The translations under genes and the position numbers were made by a program. Below are positions 44,166 through 55,976 of a stretch of DNA of 64,000 nucleotides, piece by piece. How positions within the stretch are numbered: position 1 is the stretch's first letter; the number at the start of each line of letters is the position of its first letter. The notes under the pieces are model-generated. The model did not search any database. It was not told the origin of the DNA and was given only the letters and a program-made list of their open reading frames with translations. Origin of the DNA: Arabidopsis thaliana (Eukaryota; Streptophyta; Magnoliopsida; Brassicales; Brassicaceae); NCBI RefSeq assembly GCF_000001735.4, contig NC_003070.9, positions 16,415,971-16,479,970 of the forward strand, in the 5' to 3' direction.

Positions 44166-45200
44166 TTAAAAAAACTTGCCAAAAACCAACGGTTATGATT
44201 TTATTAGATGATCGGATCAAAACTCGTTAAAACCGGATTAGGCAACCCCGGATTTTCAACTAAAATAATTTAAATGAGTTTTTATACCCTAAAACATTCG
44301 CCGAAATATTTGCAGTTGCATTATGACATAAATTCAACTGTAATGATTATTTACAATTAAATAATCAACGCAATTCACAAATCTACAATTTCATATGCAA
44401 AATAATATAATAAAAAATATTTCTAAAAACTTTACATTATTATAACTATATTAATTTTTTTAATAATATTCTCTACCACATAACTATAATTATTTTCTAA
44501 ACAAAACTTAATCAAATTTAAAACAGAAACAAAAAATTATCATCGTATTATGAAAGATTCATTAAAATCGAGTACTATTCAACAACAACAACAATAATTT
44601 AACTAAATTAATATTTAACAAGAATAAGATATAAATTTAATTGTTTACTACAATAACATCACTCACGTTTTTTAAACATAAATTCACAAATACGAATCTG
44701 TAAAAAATCATTAATTCATGATGTAGCACGGGGGTAATATATATGAATCTAGTTATCTTATAATTTCAAAGAAATTTACATGTGTATACACATAAGATTT
44801 TGTTATTTTTAGTACATATCATTTTTCAAATTTTGATTTGAAAAGATGATGACTTGCTAAAAGCCACTCTGCTAAAGTTCCAAACCAGTCGTTATATTTT
44901 GTTGGTAAGACAAGAGATTGGTTCATATCACAGAGTGGGAGTCGGAGTCATGAAATGTCGTCTATGATGGGAAATACATTACTAGATTGCTTTTAGTCAA
45001 GATGGGCTGCCATATTATCATATTTCAATTAGTGAACTGCTAATTAACTCTTTCTTTTTATATGATAGTTGATATGTTTGTTTTTGTTCTTACTAAAAAA
45101 ATATGTAAAAGAAAATGTTCATTTTAAAGAATCATCATCTGAATAGCCATTACATGACAAACTTCCAATAATGATAAAACATATCAAATATCATTTTGAG
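44166..45200. other. AT-rich spacer with a possible Helitron end
   Basis: At 44749-44752 CTAG is followed by T and preceded by GTAGCACGGGGG-like sequence, reminiscent of a Helitron 3' end, but no clean hairpin forms. An (ACA)n-like stretch lies near 44580. No gene is supported. Confidence 0.4.
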
Positions 45201-45210
45201 AATTATAACA

Positions 45211-45501
45211 TTATGAACAATTAGGAAAAGGTATACCACAAGCCCTTATGACCCTTTTAGCATTTCCAATATATTGACTAATCGATGGACTTATCAAGTA
45301 AGCACACAAACATGATTGTTGTTCTTTTAACTTTTCACAACATTCTTCTGACGGTGGACTTCCTGTTATTATTTCCGGCTTGCAGACTTGAAATTTTGTG
45401 AAATCGCATGTCGCTTTCACTTCTTCCCCCAAAATCAACGTTTTGGTTAGAGTTACAGATGACAAGATGGAGACAATGAATACTAGTGTAATGAATCTCA
45501 T
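45211..45501 (-). CDS. Lipid transfer protein-like, secreted (LTP cluster gene 2)
   Basis: 96-aa single-exon protein. The signal peptide is MRFITLVFIVSILSSVTLTK. The mature domain has C-x7-C-x13-CC-x8-CxC-x21-C-x6-C, ending GIPFPNCS, one residue past the last cysteine. All eight cysteines are present and the intervals are the same as in cluster genes 1 and 3. The mature N-terminus is more acidic (EEVKATCDFTKFQVC) than in the others. An extracellular lipid-binding role is inferred from the family. Confidence 0.9.
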   Translation of the reverse strand: MRFITLVFIVSILSSVTLTKTLILGEEVKATCDFTKFQVCKPEIITGSPPSEECCEKLKEQQSCLCAYLISPSISQYIGNAKRVIRACGIPFPNCS

Positions 45502-45594
45502 GTCTTGTAACCTTCACGACTCCCTTCTATATAATTCTATTACGATTGCTTGAAAATGTTTGAGATTTTAATAATGAGATGTCGAGAAGGATGG

Positions 45595-45735
45595 TGAAGC
45601 TATATACAAAAGGTATTAATAGATGAAGTAATGTTTTGCTTTTCTTGTTAAGCAAATGTGTTTTTTAGCTAGTGTCTTTTGTTTTTATTTTACTTTACTA
45701 ACTCTAGTGCATTTCAAATCTGTGATACAATTTTT
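45595..45735 (-). promoter_or_regulatory. Promoter of LTP cluster gene 2
   Basis: TATATA near 45601-45606 lies about 100 bp from the ATG. The upstream block AAAACATTACTTC and AAATGCACTAGA matches the other cluster promoters, with an insertion splitting the conserved core. Confidence 0.55.
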
Positions 45736-46149
45736 TTTGATGAAAATGTGTAAAAAAGAGTATTAAGATTGTAACACATGTTAGCAATTCTTAAAAATAC
45801 AATTCAATAAAGACATATATATATATATAATTATAATAAAATATCAAAACTTTTAAAACAAATCCATTTTTATTAATTTTTACTAATGTATATAGAAATA
45901 TTATTTTAAAAAAAAAAATCAAAACTTTTGAAAATCTTCAAACATTAACTTTTATTATTAATTATAATTTTTAAGTTAATAAATAGAAAAATTAAAAATC
46001 TTGTCAAGGTTAATCCAATTACGGATTGAAAAAACCTGAAATCAAAATATGGTTCGTGACGAATGACAACTCATTGCCTTTAGTAAATGGGCTCACATGG
46101 GCCAATATAAACTGATGGGTATCGGATCCAATTAGGTAGAGCGTGAACA

Positions 46150-46330
46150 AGGTGTTGCAATTTTAACCTTAGCAAATTTTCTTGAGCTAAAACAATGTTT
46201 GAGATTTTTAATTGTGAGATCTCAATGAGGGTAAAGCTATATACACACTTTTTAGGCCGCGAATTTTGTTTGTGATTATATTGAATTGCATTTAATATTT
46301 ATGTAACACATACTGTTTTCTTATTTTAAA
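46150..46330 (-). repeat. Orphan LTP promoter fragment
   Basis: AATGTTTGAGATTTTTAATT, GTAAAGCTATATACA and TTGAATTGCATTTAATATTT correspond in order to 45555-45720 upstream of LTP gene 2. There is no LTP coding sequence to its left. It marks a further ancestral copy in the cluster. Confidence 0.55.
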
Positions 46331-49190
46331 AATGTTTTATTTGTCGGCACATATAAGTGGCATTGCATTAAAAATTTGATATGAATAGATGAAAACTTGC
46401 TAATTAAGAAGCACTCTATTGATCGATTTAAGGTTTTATTTGTGAGCATTACTTTTACGTAATTCACGACAAGACTGCTTCATTTGCAAAGGTAACGTGT
46501 CAATTCAGCTTAAAATATCTTTTTCATATTTTGTTAAGAAGAAGTTGCTATAATTTTTGGTAAAATTGTTAACATGTGACACAAACTAATTTTTCGTTTA
46601 TATTTTTCGTTAAACTAATTGTTCAGGTTATTTTTCTATTTTCATTATTAGTCCCTGCACGTTTTAGGTCAATATATATAGTTTTAAAGGTCATTATTTA
46701 CTTTTTACCAAGTCTTTTTCTAAGCCTCTTGAGAAGCAACTTGTTCCAAAGCACTTTCATAAGCTATGCATCCCCTGTTTTCAGAGTTTCATCAGAGATT
46801 TCAATAACATTGAAAAAATCTTTTCTAACTCTTTTCTCTATTAATCTGTTTATGCTTTCTTACTCATACATGTTGTTTGTTTCATCCTTCATGTCTGAGT
46901 AGTCTGCTTGTTAGGGTTAGGGTTTCTCATTAGGGATTCATATGATTAGTAGATTGCCCCCATCCTAGGTATAATCTGTAGGATTCTTCATCTTTGGTTG
47001 TTCTTAATGCTAGTTCTAAAGTAATTAACTAGAACTTGATCTTAGGTAATAGGTATACCCACCATAGGTACATGTTACTGGAACTACTATTTGATGAGCC
47101 AATGTTTATAGGCGTCTCGAATAAGATTGGTCTATCTACTTAGGTGAACTTATCAATTTCGTTTAGAATGCATGTTTAGGTATAGGATTTCACGGCACAT
47201 CACCGAGAATCTTAGCTCTAGGCATAGTGAGTAGCACGGCAAATCACTGGTTACTCAATAATTACGGTTTGAGTTCAAGAACGGTTCGATAACAACCTGG
47301 CTATTTCTAGATCTACTAATCATCTGTTTCCTGATAATACCTTAACCTGATGTTTTATTATCTTGTTTTACAACCAACTAACCTTTTATTTGCTTACTCA
47401 CTTTCTTTTTATTTTTTTTACTCATCTAGTTTAATCTTGATACTTTAGCTTATTGTGTGAACAAAAGAACTTTGTGGAATTCTACCCTTAAGTACTTTCG
47501 ACGATCTCTTATTTGAGAGAGTGGTCTTAAGGCAATTTGAGCCATATCAATACCCTTACTTCCTATTTAAGAATTTTTAAAAATAAAAATAAAGAAAACA
47601 TGTAGATATTCAAAAATGTAGTTGATATGTAAAAATAAATTGGTGATTTAGTTGAACAAGATGATTTTTTGATAGATAATGTTTTGTCTAAACTTGTTTG
47701 AAAACATTTTCCGTGTTCTACTAATATTTGAGTTTTTCTTTTAAACTGATATTTAGACTAGAGTTTGTTCTAACAAATTTAGAAAATCGGATAACAAATT
47801 TCTAAGACCTTTAAAACATGTATTCTATGCTTTTCTTCATGTTCAAATTTTTGTGTGAAAATGTATTCTACGATTTACTATATGTTCTTAAAATGTTAGA
47901 AAAACATTTTTTACTTTTAGAATTCATATTCAAAAGAATTTAGATTTTAGAATTCCAAAAAGTTTAGAATTTCTAGATATAGAAAGTGTATCATTGAAAA
48001 AGAAAACTAAATATTGATTAAATATTACGTTTATATAGTCTATTATTGGTTAAGATTACAATCTAAGGGGTTTAGAACCGGGAGGGTAAGTGCTCTGAAG
48101 CACTTCAATGCCTCTGTTTTTTTCGCCAGAGTTCAGAGATGAGTGTTATGTTTTTCATCACGATGTCGGTAATGAGAAAGAAAGAAAAAAACAGGTTTAA
48201 ATTAAGGGTTTAGGAGAAGTCTCCATTTCAACTAGAGAGTTTGAAAACCCATAAATTTATCTGGTTTTTGTAAATAACTTAGGAAAATTATATTTTTTTT
48301 AGAAATTTGGTTAGTTAAATTTTTGAAAAATAGGGATAAAATAGTGGGTTTTATTATTAAAAACCCTATTTCACCAAATTCTTTATATGAAGGTATATAT
48401 GGATATTTTATCCATAGAAATCTTTTTTATTTCCAAGTTCCCCAAACATATAGAATTAAATAAACTACATAACTATAATATACAAAAAAACAATGCAATT
48501 TACATTCATTGTAAATATTTAATTATCAATATGTTGGATTTTTACAAAACTAATTTATATATAATTTTGATATGAAACAATGTTTTTTTTTTTTTTTAAG
48601 AATCTACAAACTTTAATTTTATGTCAGTAAACGAAAAGAAGAAAAATATATGTAAAGGCTATTGGTTTAGGTTAACCGGACACAATGAGAATTTATTCCA
48701 GTCATGAACCTTCAAGTCACAAAAATTATTAGTCCCTGATTAATGTTACTTTACTTCATAAGTTTTGAATTCGAAAGCTTGATTTTCGATATTTAATCAT
48801 GTACGCTTATGGTATTCGAAGTTTTGGATTTTGGCATACATTATACAAATCACAGACCCGTTTTTGCATCTAAAAGTTTTAGTTATGGATAGTCAGATTT
48901 GTTTCAGAATGAAATTTAAGAATTCTTTTTCATCTTTGTGTTGGTGGCTATTTTTTTTATCTATTGAATGTGTAGTTGACGATTGCTTTTTTCATGATAT
49001 CTACGTATTTGATGCATTTGTTGAACAACAAACGAATACAGATAATTCTGCTACATGTCGAGGTTATAAGAAAATGAAGATTCTATTGAATCAGGTTAAA
49101 TCATGACATCATATTAATAGACTCCAATGATCAACATTATTTTATATGATTTTTATAAATTTTACATTATTAATGACTATTTTATAAATA
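46331..49190. other. Intergenic region with a probable LTR-retrotransposon leader remnant
   Basis: 46890-47560 is less AT-rich and contains TTAGGGTTAGGGTTTCTCAT and GACGATCTCTTATTTGAGAG, similar in style to the untranslated leaders of plant Gypsy-type elements, but no LTR pair, primer site or coding region was found. The rest is AT-rich spacer. Open frames at 46576-46902 and 48831-49106 show no family features and are not called. Confidence 0.4.
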
Positions 49191-49199
49191 TTTAACACT

Positions 49200-49496
49200 T
49201 CAACAATTAGGATAAGGTATTTTACAAGCCGCTAAGATTTGTTTAGCAGCTGTAATATATTGACTAAATTGTGGGTTTTGCAAGTAATCACAAAAACATG
49301 AATTTTGTTCTTTCAATTTTTCGCAACATTGAGTTGATGGTTGGCTTCCGTCTATCACCGATGGTAGGCATGGTTGCAATTCTGTCACGGTGCATGCCAC
49401 TTTCTTCTCGCCCCACGAAACTTTAACAATCCCTCCATATATTGGAGCCACCAACGATAGAACAAAGAAAATGAATGCTAATGTTGTAAATTTCAT
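49200..49496 (-). CDS. Lipid transfer protein-like, secreted (LTP cluster gene 3)
   Basis: 98-aa single-exon protein. The signal peptide is MKFTTLAFIFFVLSLVAPIY. The mature domain has the same C-x7-C-x13-CC-x8-CxC-x21-C-x6-C layout and ends KIPYPNC. The CxC central residue is Phe here and Leu in the other two; in type 2 LTPs this position is hydrophobic and faces the lipid cavity (family knowledge). The shared x21 interval marks the cluster as a distinct subgroup. Confidence 0.9.
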   Translation of the reverse strand: MKFTTLAFIFFVLSLVAPIYGGIVKVSWGEKKVACTVTELQPCLPSVIDGSQPSTQCCEKLKEQNSCFCDYLQNPQFSQYITAAKQILAACKIPYPNC

Positions 49497-49584
49497 GTAT
49501 TCTAATATAATAAAAGACTCTTATCTAACTGTAGTTTTTTTTGTGCTTAGAAAATATATGTTTGAGATTTTGATGATAAGATGT

Positions 49585-49700
49585 TTTTGAGAAAGGTGAA
49601 GTATATAGATGGAGTAATGTTTTGCAATAAGCCAAATATAGGTAGTGTATTTTGTCTTTTGGATTAAATTTTAGTGCATTTCGTATCTATGTGACACATA
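49585..49700 (-). promoter_or_regulatory. Promoter of LTP cluster gene 3
   Basis: TATATA near 49602-49608, then in the minus direction GCTTATTGCAAAACATTACT and ATACGAAATGCACTAAAA. This is nearly the same as in the relict promoter at 35850-35975. Confidence 0.6.
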
Positions 49701-50620
49701 ATTATTTTCAATATAATTTATAAGTAATAAAAAATGTTTAAAACTTTTTTTAGTGTTAAATATTTTTCAATTAAACTAAATAATTATAATTAACTATCCA
49801 AATCTAAAAGCAAATCATTTACATAATTTGGAAATATTTGTTTATAAACCATCAATGCACACCTAATTTTGGATATGAGAAAAATGATTTGAAACTATCA
49901 ATGATTAATTATAGATAAAAAGTAATTTTGTAAAGTGAGAAAACAAACTTATACAAACGAATAAAAATATCTGTAAATCAATTTTGTTGGGTTAGGGTTG
50001 ACCGGTTGTTTGGGTTTAACCAGGATTCAGAGTCTGGGACTTGAAAACAAACTGGAGGCTAATTGGATTGTTCTTTAACCAATTGGGGAAGTAGAGGTGT
50101 AAGTGTTTAACAATGGTGCCTCTCAAACATTTGAAGAAGGAAAATCCAATCATCGACGCATGTTTTAGGATCTACACTACATCGTTATAAACATACTCTC
50201 TCCACTTGAGGCAAAGGGACGGATTCATTGCTTCAAGGTGGATTCCGTGAGGGTTAGTTTACAGAACTTGTAAGATGAACTTCGTGTTCTAGTAAAACAC
50301 AAGTATGTCCCTGTTAGGCATTTCTTTATCCATGTCTTGTGTGGGGAAAAAAAATTCTTCATATATACTATTTTTCAAGCCTTACATACACATTGTGAAT
50401 TGTTTCATTTCAAATTTTTAAGCTGCAGCCAAGAATGTAAAACATAGATTGTTCCTAGAGAAAAAAAGTTTTGTCTTTGCTTAGCCTTTTTGTACTCTCT
50501 TTTCATTGTGTGATTTCTTCTCAATGAAGAGTTTTGCATACAAGCTATTGCGAGTGTGGCTGAGTCTTGTATTTAGACACTAGTTTTGTTAGAGAATCAT
50601 CTTGACAATAATTTTGCATG

Positions 50621-50758
50621 CAAACCAGCGGTGTTACTATCGGAAACCTACTTTTGGCATTCTCATCAGAACAATGGCGATTGAGAAAAATCTAGAAAAG
50701 CCAAAAAAATATTGTTTACAAATTTTGTAGGGTTTCCAATAGTAACACCGCTGGCTTG
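50621..50758. repeat. Inverted repeat, 31-32 bp arms, possible small MITE
   Basis: The left arm (50621-50651) contains CAGCGGTGTTACTATCGGAA. The right arm (50727-50758) is its reverse complement, differing by two single changes and one extra base. The outer ends are CAAACCAGCGG and CCGCTGGCTTG. The spacer is 75 bp. Confidence 0.7.
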
Positions 50759-51529
50759 TTTTTCAATATGGACCAAGGTTAAATAAGTAATTGGAAACAC
50801 CGGAGACACATTGTTGTATTACTGAAAATACTGAATTTCTCATCGATGATAGTTACTAAATGTTTATTGTTTGGTTCGCGTCCTATTCCTATCCAGCTAA
50901 AAATGAAAATTCAATTTTTTTTTGTTGGAATATTAATTTTGTTGAATGAATGATCATATATATTTTAAAACATTTTTGTGGTGTTAGCTTAAGAAGAGTT
51001 AAAATTTTTTAATGTTTTAGTTAATACAAATTATAAATAACACAACCAAAAAACATCTCGTGTAAAATAGAAGTTTCGTGTAACTATCGACTGCTACTAC
51101 GATGCCATAGTCATGCTAATCATATGCAATGCGTCAAAAAATGACCTTACCAAAAGGTTATGCATACGCACAAAAATGAACCAGGAGAAGTTGGACTAGA
51201 TATAAAAAAATATCGATGGAAAAAGATTGGAAGAGGTAATAACGGATTATGCAAAGGAGAAACAATCAAAACAAAGAGTTATGTTCGAGAAAAAGCTACA
51301 AGTCATCATCGAGAAGGTAATCAATAATTATCAAGGAGATTACTAAAGGCTATTGAGAATGTCATTACTTGTCGAGAATCTTTGTAGGATTGACAAAGAA
51401 GTAATAAGTACTAACGTTAATATCTTTTTTTTTTTATAATTTTGAGAAATAAGGAGAGTATATCAAGATAAAACAGACCATCTGTTTTTAGCTTAAATTA
51501 GATGAATTAGGACTAAGCAAAAAACCTGG

Positions 51530-51830
51530 GATCGATTATCCGAACTGAAACAGATCAAAAAAATTAGACCGAAAACCAAACCTGAACTCGAAGATTTTTT
51601 TTATTTGATTTTAAATTCCTCTATCCGAAAAACCCGAATCCAAACATGATCCGAACCTGAATCTAAATACCCAAATATTTTATTTAAAATCTAAATTTTA
51701 CGTAAAACCCCAAATTTTACCCAAAAAATCGGGTATCAATCCCAAAAAAGGGCTTAAAAATTCATACCCAAACCGATATTTTGGATTTATTCTATTAAAT
51801 CCGACCCGACCCGCTTCTCTGAATGACCAC
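51530..51830. mobile_element. Degenerate hAT-type nonautonomous remnant
   Basis: Dense CCGAACTGAAAC, ACCCGAATCC, CCCGACCCGC motifs and a right edge TTCTCTGAATGACCACC resemble ends of small hAT elements whose termini read GGGCATTCGGGT. No intact terminus pair. Confidence 0.4.
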
Positions 51831-52017
51831 CTTTAATATTTTGATGAACTTATTTTGCTTTATAAAAAAAAAAGGAAAAAAAGAGTACGTCAAAAACTCA
51901 AAGAAGAGAAAATGACGAATCTTTTTCTTAAAGATGAGGCAATTGTATCAAGATACGAGGACGAGGTTGGTTTGTTTAACATTATCCCAAACAAAGTTTA
52001 CGGCCAAACCCGTCACT

Positions 52018-52213
52018 GCCACGTGTCATCCGGATCTCCTTTTGGCTTCGTCTGAAGACGTTCGATGCTCACCGGTCGCGTCTTTATCCTCTCATCATCA
52101 TCCTCGAAACGTGCAACACACAAAAAATTGACTATAAAAGATTGCAAATTTCTCTCTAAATATCTGATTCAAACGCATTTGGTAGGCTGAGAGAAAGAAA
52201 GAAAAAGATAAAG
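52018..52213 (+). promoter_or_regulatory. Promoter and leader of the FBPase gene
   Basis: CCACGTGTCATCC at about 52019-52031 is a G-box/ABRE-like element. CTATAAAAG at 52132-52140 is a good TATA box. The ATG is at 52214, so the leader is short (about 45-50 bases). GATAAAGATGGATC gives an acceptable start context. Confidence 0.6.
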
Positions 52214-54377
52214 ATGGATCACGCAGCAGATGCTCACCGTACGGATTTGATGACCATTACAAGATTCGTGTTGAATGAACAATCAAAGTATCCAGAATCT
52301 CGTGGTGATTTCACCATTTTGCTTAGTCACATCGTTTTGGGTTGCAAATTCGTTTGCAGTGCTGTTAATAAGGTAAAAAGTTTCGATCTTTAGATGATTT
52401 TTTGGGTCAGTGCTTTAAAAAAAGATGTCGCTTTCGATTTATGTTGGGTAAAAGGTTTGATTTTTATGGGTTGTTGATGAATGATGATCTGGAAATTCTC
52501 TTTTTCTAGATATGTGGAGTTGTCTCAATCGTCTTTAGTGTTATTTAGGATGGCCCATTGAGAAAGTTGTAATCTTTATGGTTGTTTGTTGCAGGCTGGT
52601 TTGGCTAAGTTAATTGGACTTGCAGGGGAAACAAACATTCAGGCAAGTTTTGTGTGTTTCTTCTTCTTGTTATTTTGGTGTCTCTGAGATTCCATTTTTT
52701 GTGGTATTAGGGTGAAGAGCAAAAGAAACTTGATGTGCTCTCTAATGATGTCTTTGTCAACGCTTTGGTTAGCAGTGGTAGAACTGTAAGTGTTTATGAA
52801 GTTGAAATGATATAGGGATGTTTTCATTTTGTGTCTCCTCACTGTTTTTGGCTATTGAAACTTTGTGGTAGTCTGTTCTTGTCTCGGAGGAAGATGAGGA
52901 AGCTACGTTTGTGGAGCCATCCAAGCGTGGAAAGTAAGTTTAGAAGTGATCTCTCATTGATTTAGCTTATGAAAATGTTATTGTTTAGCGTAATCTGATT
53001 ATTTTTTGTTACCTATAGGTACTGTGTTGTTTTTGATCCGCTTGATGGATCTTCAAACATTGACTGTGGTGTTTCCATTGGCACAGTATGTTTCATTATC
53101 TAACCCAAGTTTTCCTTTTTTTTAACATTGAAAGAGGGCTTGGATAGTGAATCATGTGAAAAAGTTTGTCGTTTTGTGTTTGGTTTCATTGTGTGTAGAT
53201 TTTTGGAATTTACACGTTGGACCACACTGATGAGCCAACCACTGCAGATGTTCTGAAACCTGGGAATGAAATGGTGGCTGCAGGTTATTGTATGTACGGA
53301 AGCTCCTGCATGGTACTGAAAATGAGATTCCCAAAGGCAACATTAGTATCAATTACTCTGATTAGTTGTTTCCAACATTGTTAGTTTAATGTGATCAACT
53401 CTCGCAGCTTGTGTTGAGCACTGGAACCGGTGTCCACGGATTTACACTGGACCCATCTCTAGGAGAGTTCATTCTAACTCACCCGGACATTAAGGTAATG
53501 GGAACTAGTCAACATAATGTTACTCCCTTTTTGTGAGTTTCTCAAGGTTCATTAGATCTTCTTGTGTACAGATTCCAAATAAGGGAAACATTTATTCGGT
53601 GAATGAAGGCAATGCGCAGAACTGGGATGGTCCAACTACAAAGTATGTAGAGAAAGTGATTAAATCTGATTCAAGTCTAGCTTGCTTGATATATTCATGG
53701 TTTTCGTTTTCGGTTTCGGTTTCGGTGTAGGTATGTAGAGAAATGCAAGTTTCCTAAAGATGGTTCTCCTGCAAAGTCTCTGAGATACGTAGGAAGGTAT
53801 TATATAAGATCCTTTATCTATTTTAAAGCTCTGTCATAGTAAATAGCATATGCTTTGGTCCCTTTTTGGTTCATTTCATTTTGTTAACAGTATGGTAGCT
53901 GATGTTCATCGTACACTACTTTATGGAGGAATCTTCTTGTACCCGGCTGACAAGAAAAGCCCCAATGGAAAATTGCGGTAAGCTTAGGATAAAGCTAGTT
54001 CAAATACATAACCACTAAAAGGTTGTTCTGGTTTTGAGATCGATAAACCGTTAACCCCCCGCAGAAAACTTAACACTGTTTTGGCTTATATATGTGGACA
54101 GTGTCTTGTATGAAGTTTTCCCGATGTCGTTTTTGATGGAGCAAGCCGGAGGTCAGGCCTTTACGGGAAAGAAAAGGGTATACATTTTCCTCTATACCCT
54201 GATTTTATTGTCACTTGACAGAAATTTAAAGATTTTCTATACGGTTTACGTTTCCTGATGCAGGCGCTAGACCTTGTCCCGGAGAAGATCCATGAGCGTT
54301 CTCCGATATTTCTTGGTAGCTACGATGATGTAGAAGAGATTAAAGCTCTCTATGCTGAGGAGGAAAAGAAGAACTAA
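52214..54377 (+). CDS. CYFBP: Cytosolic fructose-1,6-bisphosphatase
   Basis: Hydrolyses fructose 1,6-bisphosphate to fructose 6-phosphate, the committed step of cytosolic sucrose synthesis. Twelve exons: 52214-52372, 52595-52642, 52711-52785, 52872-52933, 53019-53085, 53199-53312, 53408-53494, 53572-53642, 53731-53796, 53891-53977, 54102-54177, 54264-54377. They sum to 1026 bases, 341 aa, with consistent phases. The start [20 protein letters not shown] has no plastid transit peptide. The metal-binding motif [10 protein letters not shown] is at about residues 121-130, and the active-site signature [14 protein letters not shown] is at about 276-289. Intron 2 has a GC donor (CAG/GCAAGT); all others are GT-AG. 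Intron 8 is bounded by a 13-base direct repeat. Matches At1g43670. Confidence 0.97.
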
Positions 54378-54693
54378 GCTTCTCATTCTTCTTTTATTCT
54401 CTTACTGTCTCTGTCTCTCTTATTTCTATATACAGTATCTTCTTCTGATGAGAAGAACAATATAACTCATTTACAAAAGGAAGATCTTTCTTTATCATTA
54501 AATGCACATAAAAATCTTCTTTCTTTCATATCTTCAATTTGTCTTCAGCTAATTCTAACATCCAATTTTAGATCATTCCAAGCTTGTCTTTTGATTATTG
54601 ATCCCACTTTAGCACTTTATGTCACAAAGAAAGAAAGAACTTTATTTCAAGTTTTTTAAAAAGCTTCTATTGATTTATCAGAAGAAAAGCAGA
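54378..54693. other. FBPase 3' flank
   Basis: 3' untranslated sequence and spacer, CT-rich then AT-rich. Nothing else seen. Confidence 0.6.
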
Positions 54694-55260
54694 GATGAAT
54701 GAAGCCTTATTAAAGGAGGTCACTATTGAGGAAATACGTGAAGCGCTTTTCTCCATAGGAGCAACACGAGCACCAGGGATGGTTTTAACGCTGCCTTTTT
54801 CCAACGCTATTATGAGATAGTGGGAGAAACGATAGTCTCAAAGGTCAAAAACATTTTTGCAACTTAGTAATGCAAAAAGGGTGGAATCATACAAATCTCT
54901 GTTCTCCATAGCTGTCGATCTTACTCTCACGTAGTTTCCTTGTTTGAAGGTAAGATTAAGAGCTGGGAATGGGCAGTTGAGAGGATGAAAAGTTTACATG
55001 TACAGAAAGTGACTTTTGGGGCCAATACAATGGAGATAATCAAAGTCCTTCATAAACCAAAGGACTGTCCATCACTTGTAAGTCATATTTTCCCACTGTT
55101 ATCTATGGCTGATGGGATGGAAGATTGGTTCATTTTATTTGAACCTAATGGGTGTAATTAGGGGGCCTATAAAATAGCTAGAAGTGTTACTTCTGATATA
55201 AGAGTGAACTCTTATGTGGCTCAAAGTTACCCTAGGTGGATGAAAGCTTTTTTAATTTAG
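54694..55260 (+). pseudogene. Internally deleted LINE: reverse transcriptase start joined to RNase H end
   Basis: The first part reads MNEALLKEVTIEEIREALFS then IGATRAPG, and after a small deletion GFNAAFFQRYYEIVGETIVS in another frame; this is the start of a plant LINE reverse transcriptase domain. The catalytic centre is missing. From about 54931 the frame reads LFEGKIKSWEWAVERMKSLH and later GAYKIARSVTSDIRVNSYVA to YPRWMKAFLI, the usual plant RNase H tail. So about 2 kb of LINE ORF2 has been lost. Confidence 0.75.
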
Positions 55261-55421
55261 GAGAAAAGTATTGCCGATGGTTTTAGGTACTTATTTTCAT
55301 TATAGGTTTTTATTTCTAGGGGATTTATAATTGTAGATTTTCTTATTTTTCTATTGAGTTAATTCGGTTTTAGGACCTTCCTATATTTTATATATCTCAG
55401 CTATTATCTTGTTAGCTGTAA

Positions 55422-55976
55422 TGTTGGAATTGTGAATCCTAGATTAAATCCTGCAACAAGAAAAGCTTCATGAGAAGAAGAGAAGAATAGAGAAGAAGCT
55501 TCAAGCGTAAAGAAGGAGCAAAATGAAGAAGAAGATGTCGTGACAAGAAGTCAACGAAACATGAAGAGGAAGGAACAAAGTCAACAGAATAGATGTTGGG
55601 CATTGTGTTTTGTTGTAATGGGTTGCAGATGAATTAGGCCCAAGTATGTTTAGTTAATGAGTGTTGTGTTCTTAGTCTAAGATAGAGTCTAAGATGTTGT
55701 GTAAGAGTGAATTAAGGAGTTGGGAGTTCCAACATAGTAGAGTGGCTGATGTAAGTTTTAGGTCTATGATGTGGTCTAGAGTCTAAGTATGTGTAGTGTA
55801 GCAAGTGGAGCAAAACCACTGTATGTATGTGTGTCTTTGTGTTGTGTAAGATTATCAAGTTTATTAACAATGTATACATTGAAGTGTTTAAACGTGTTCT
55901 TGTATTTTTTTGTTTTAACAAGAACACAAACAGAGGTTGTGAGCAAAACAGAGAGTTTGTGGTGAGCATTACAACA
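55422..55976 (+). mobile_element. Solo LTR with 5-bp target duplication
   Basis: A 555-bp segment starts TGTTGGAATTGTGAATCC and ends CATTACAACA. It is flanked on both sides by TGTAA (55417-55421 and 55977-55981). TG...CA ends plus a perfect 5-bp duplication are the mark of an LTR retrotransposon insertion, and the absence of interior sequence shows LTR-LTR recombination. The TGTTGGAA start suggests Copia. It sits just after the LINE fragment and before LINE ORF1-like sequence. The intact duplication suggests a recent event. Confidence 0.85.

Larger units (their letters stand above)
49701..52017. other. Intergenic region between LTP gene 3 and FBPase
   Basis: Contains GGTGCCTCTCAAACATTTG near 50114, shared with 36451, an inverted repeat (50621-50758) and a hAT-type remnant (about 51530-51830) rich in CCGAA, CCCGAATCC and CCGACCCGACCCG. 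No gene is supported. Confidence 0.55.

Noticed and set aside
46576-46902. 108-codon hydrophobic open frame
   Set aside because: AT-rich composition biased to Phe, Leu and Ser; no start context or homology recognised.
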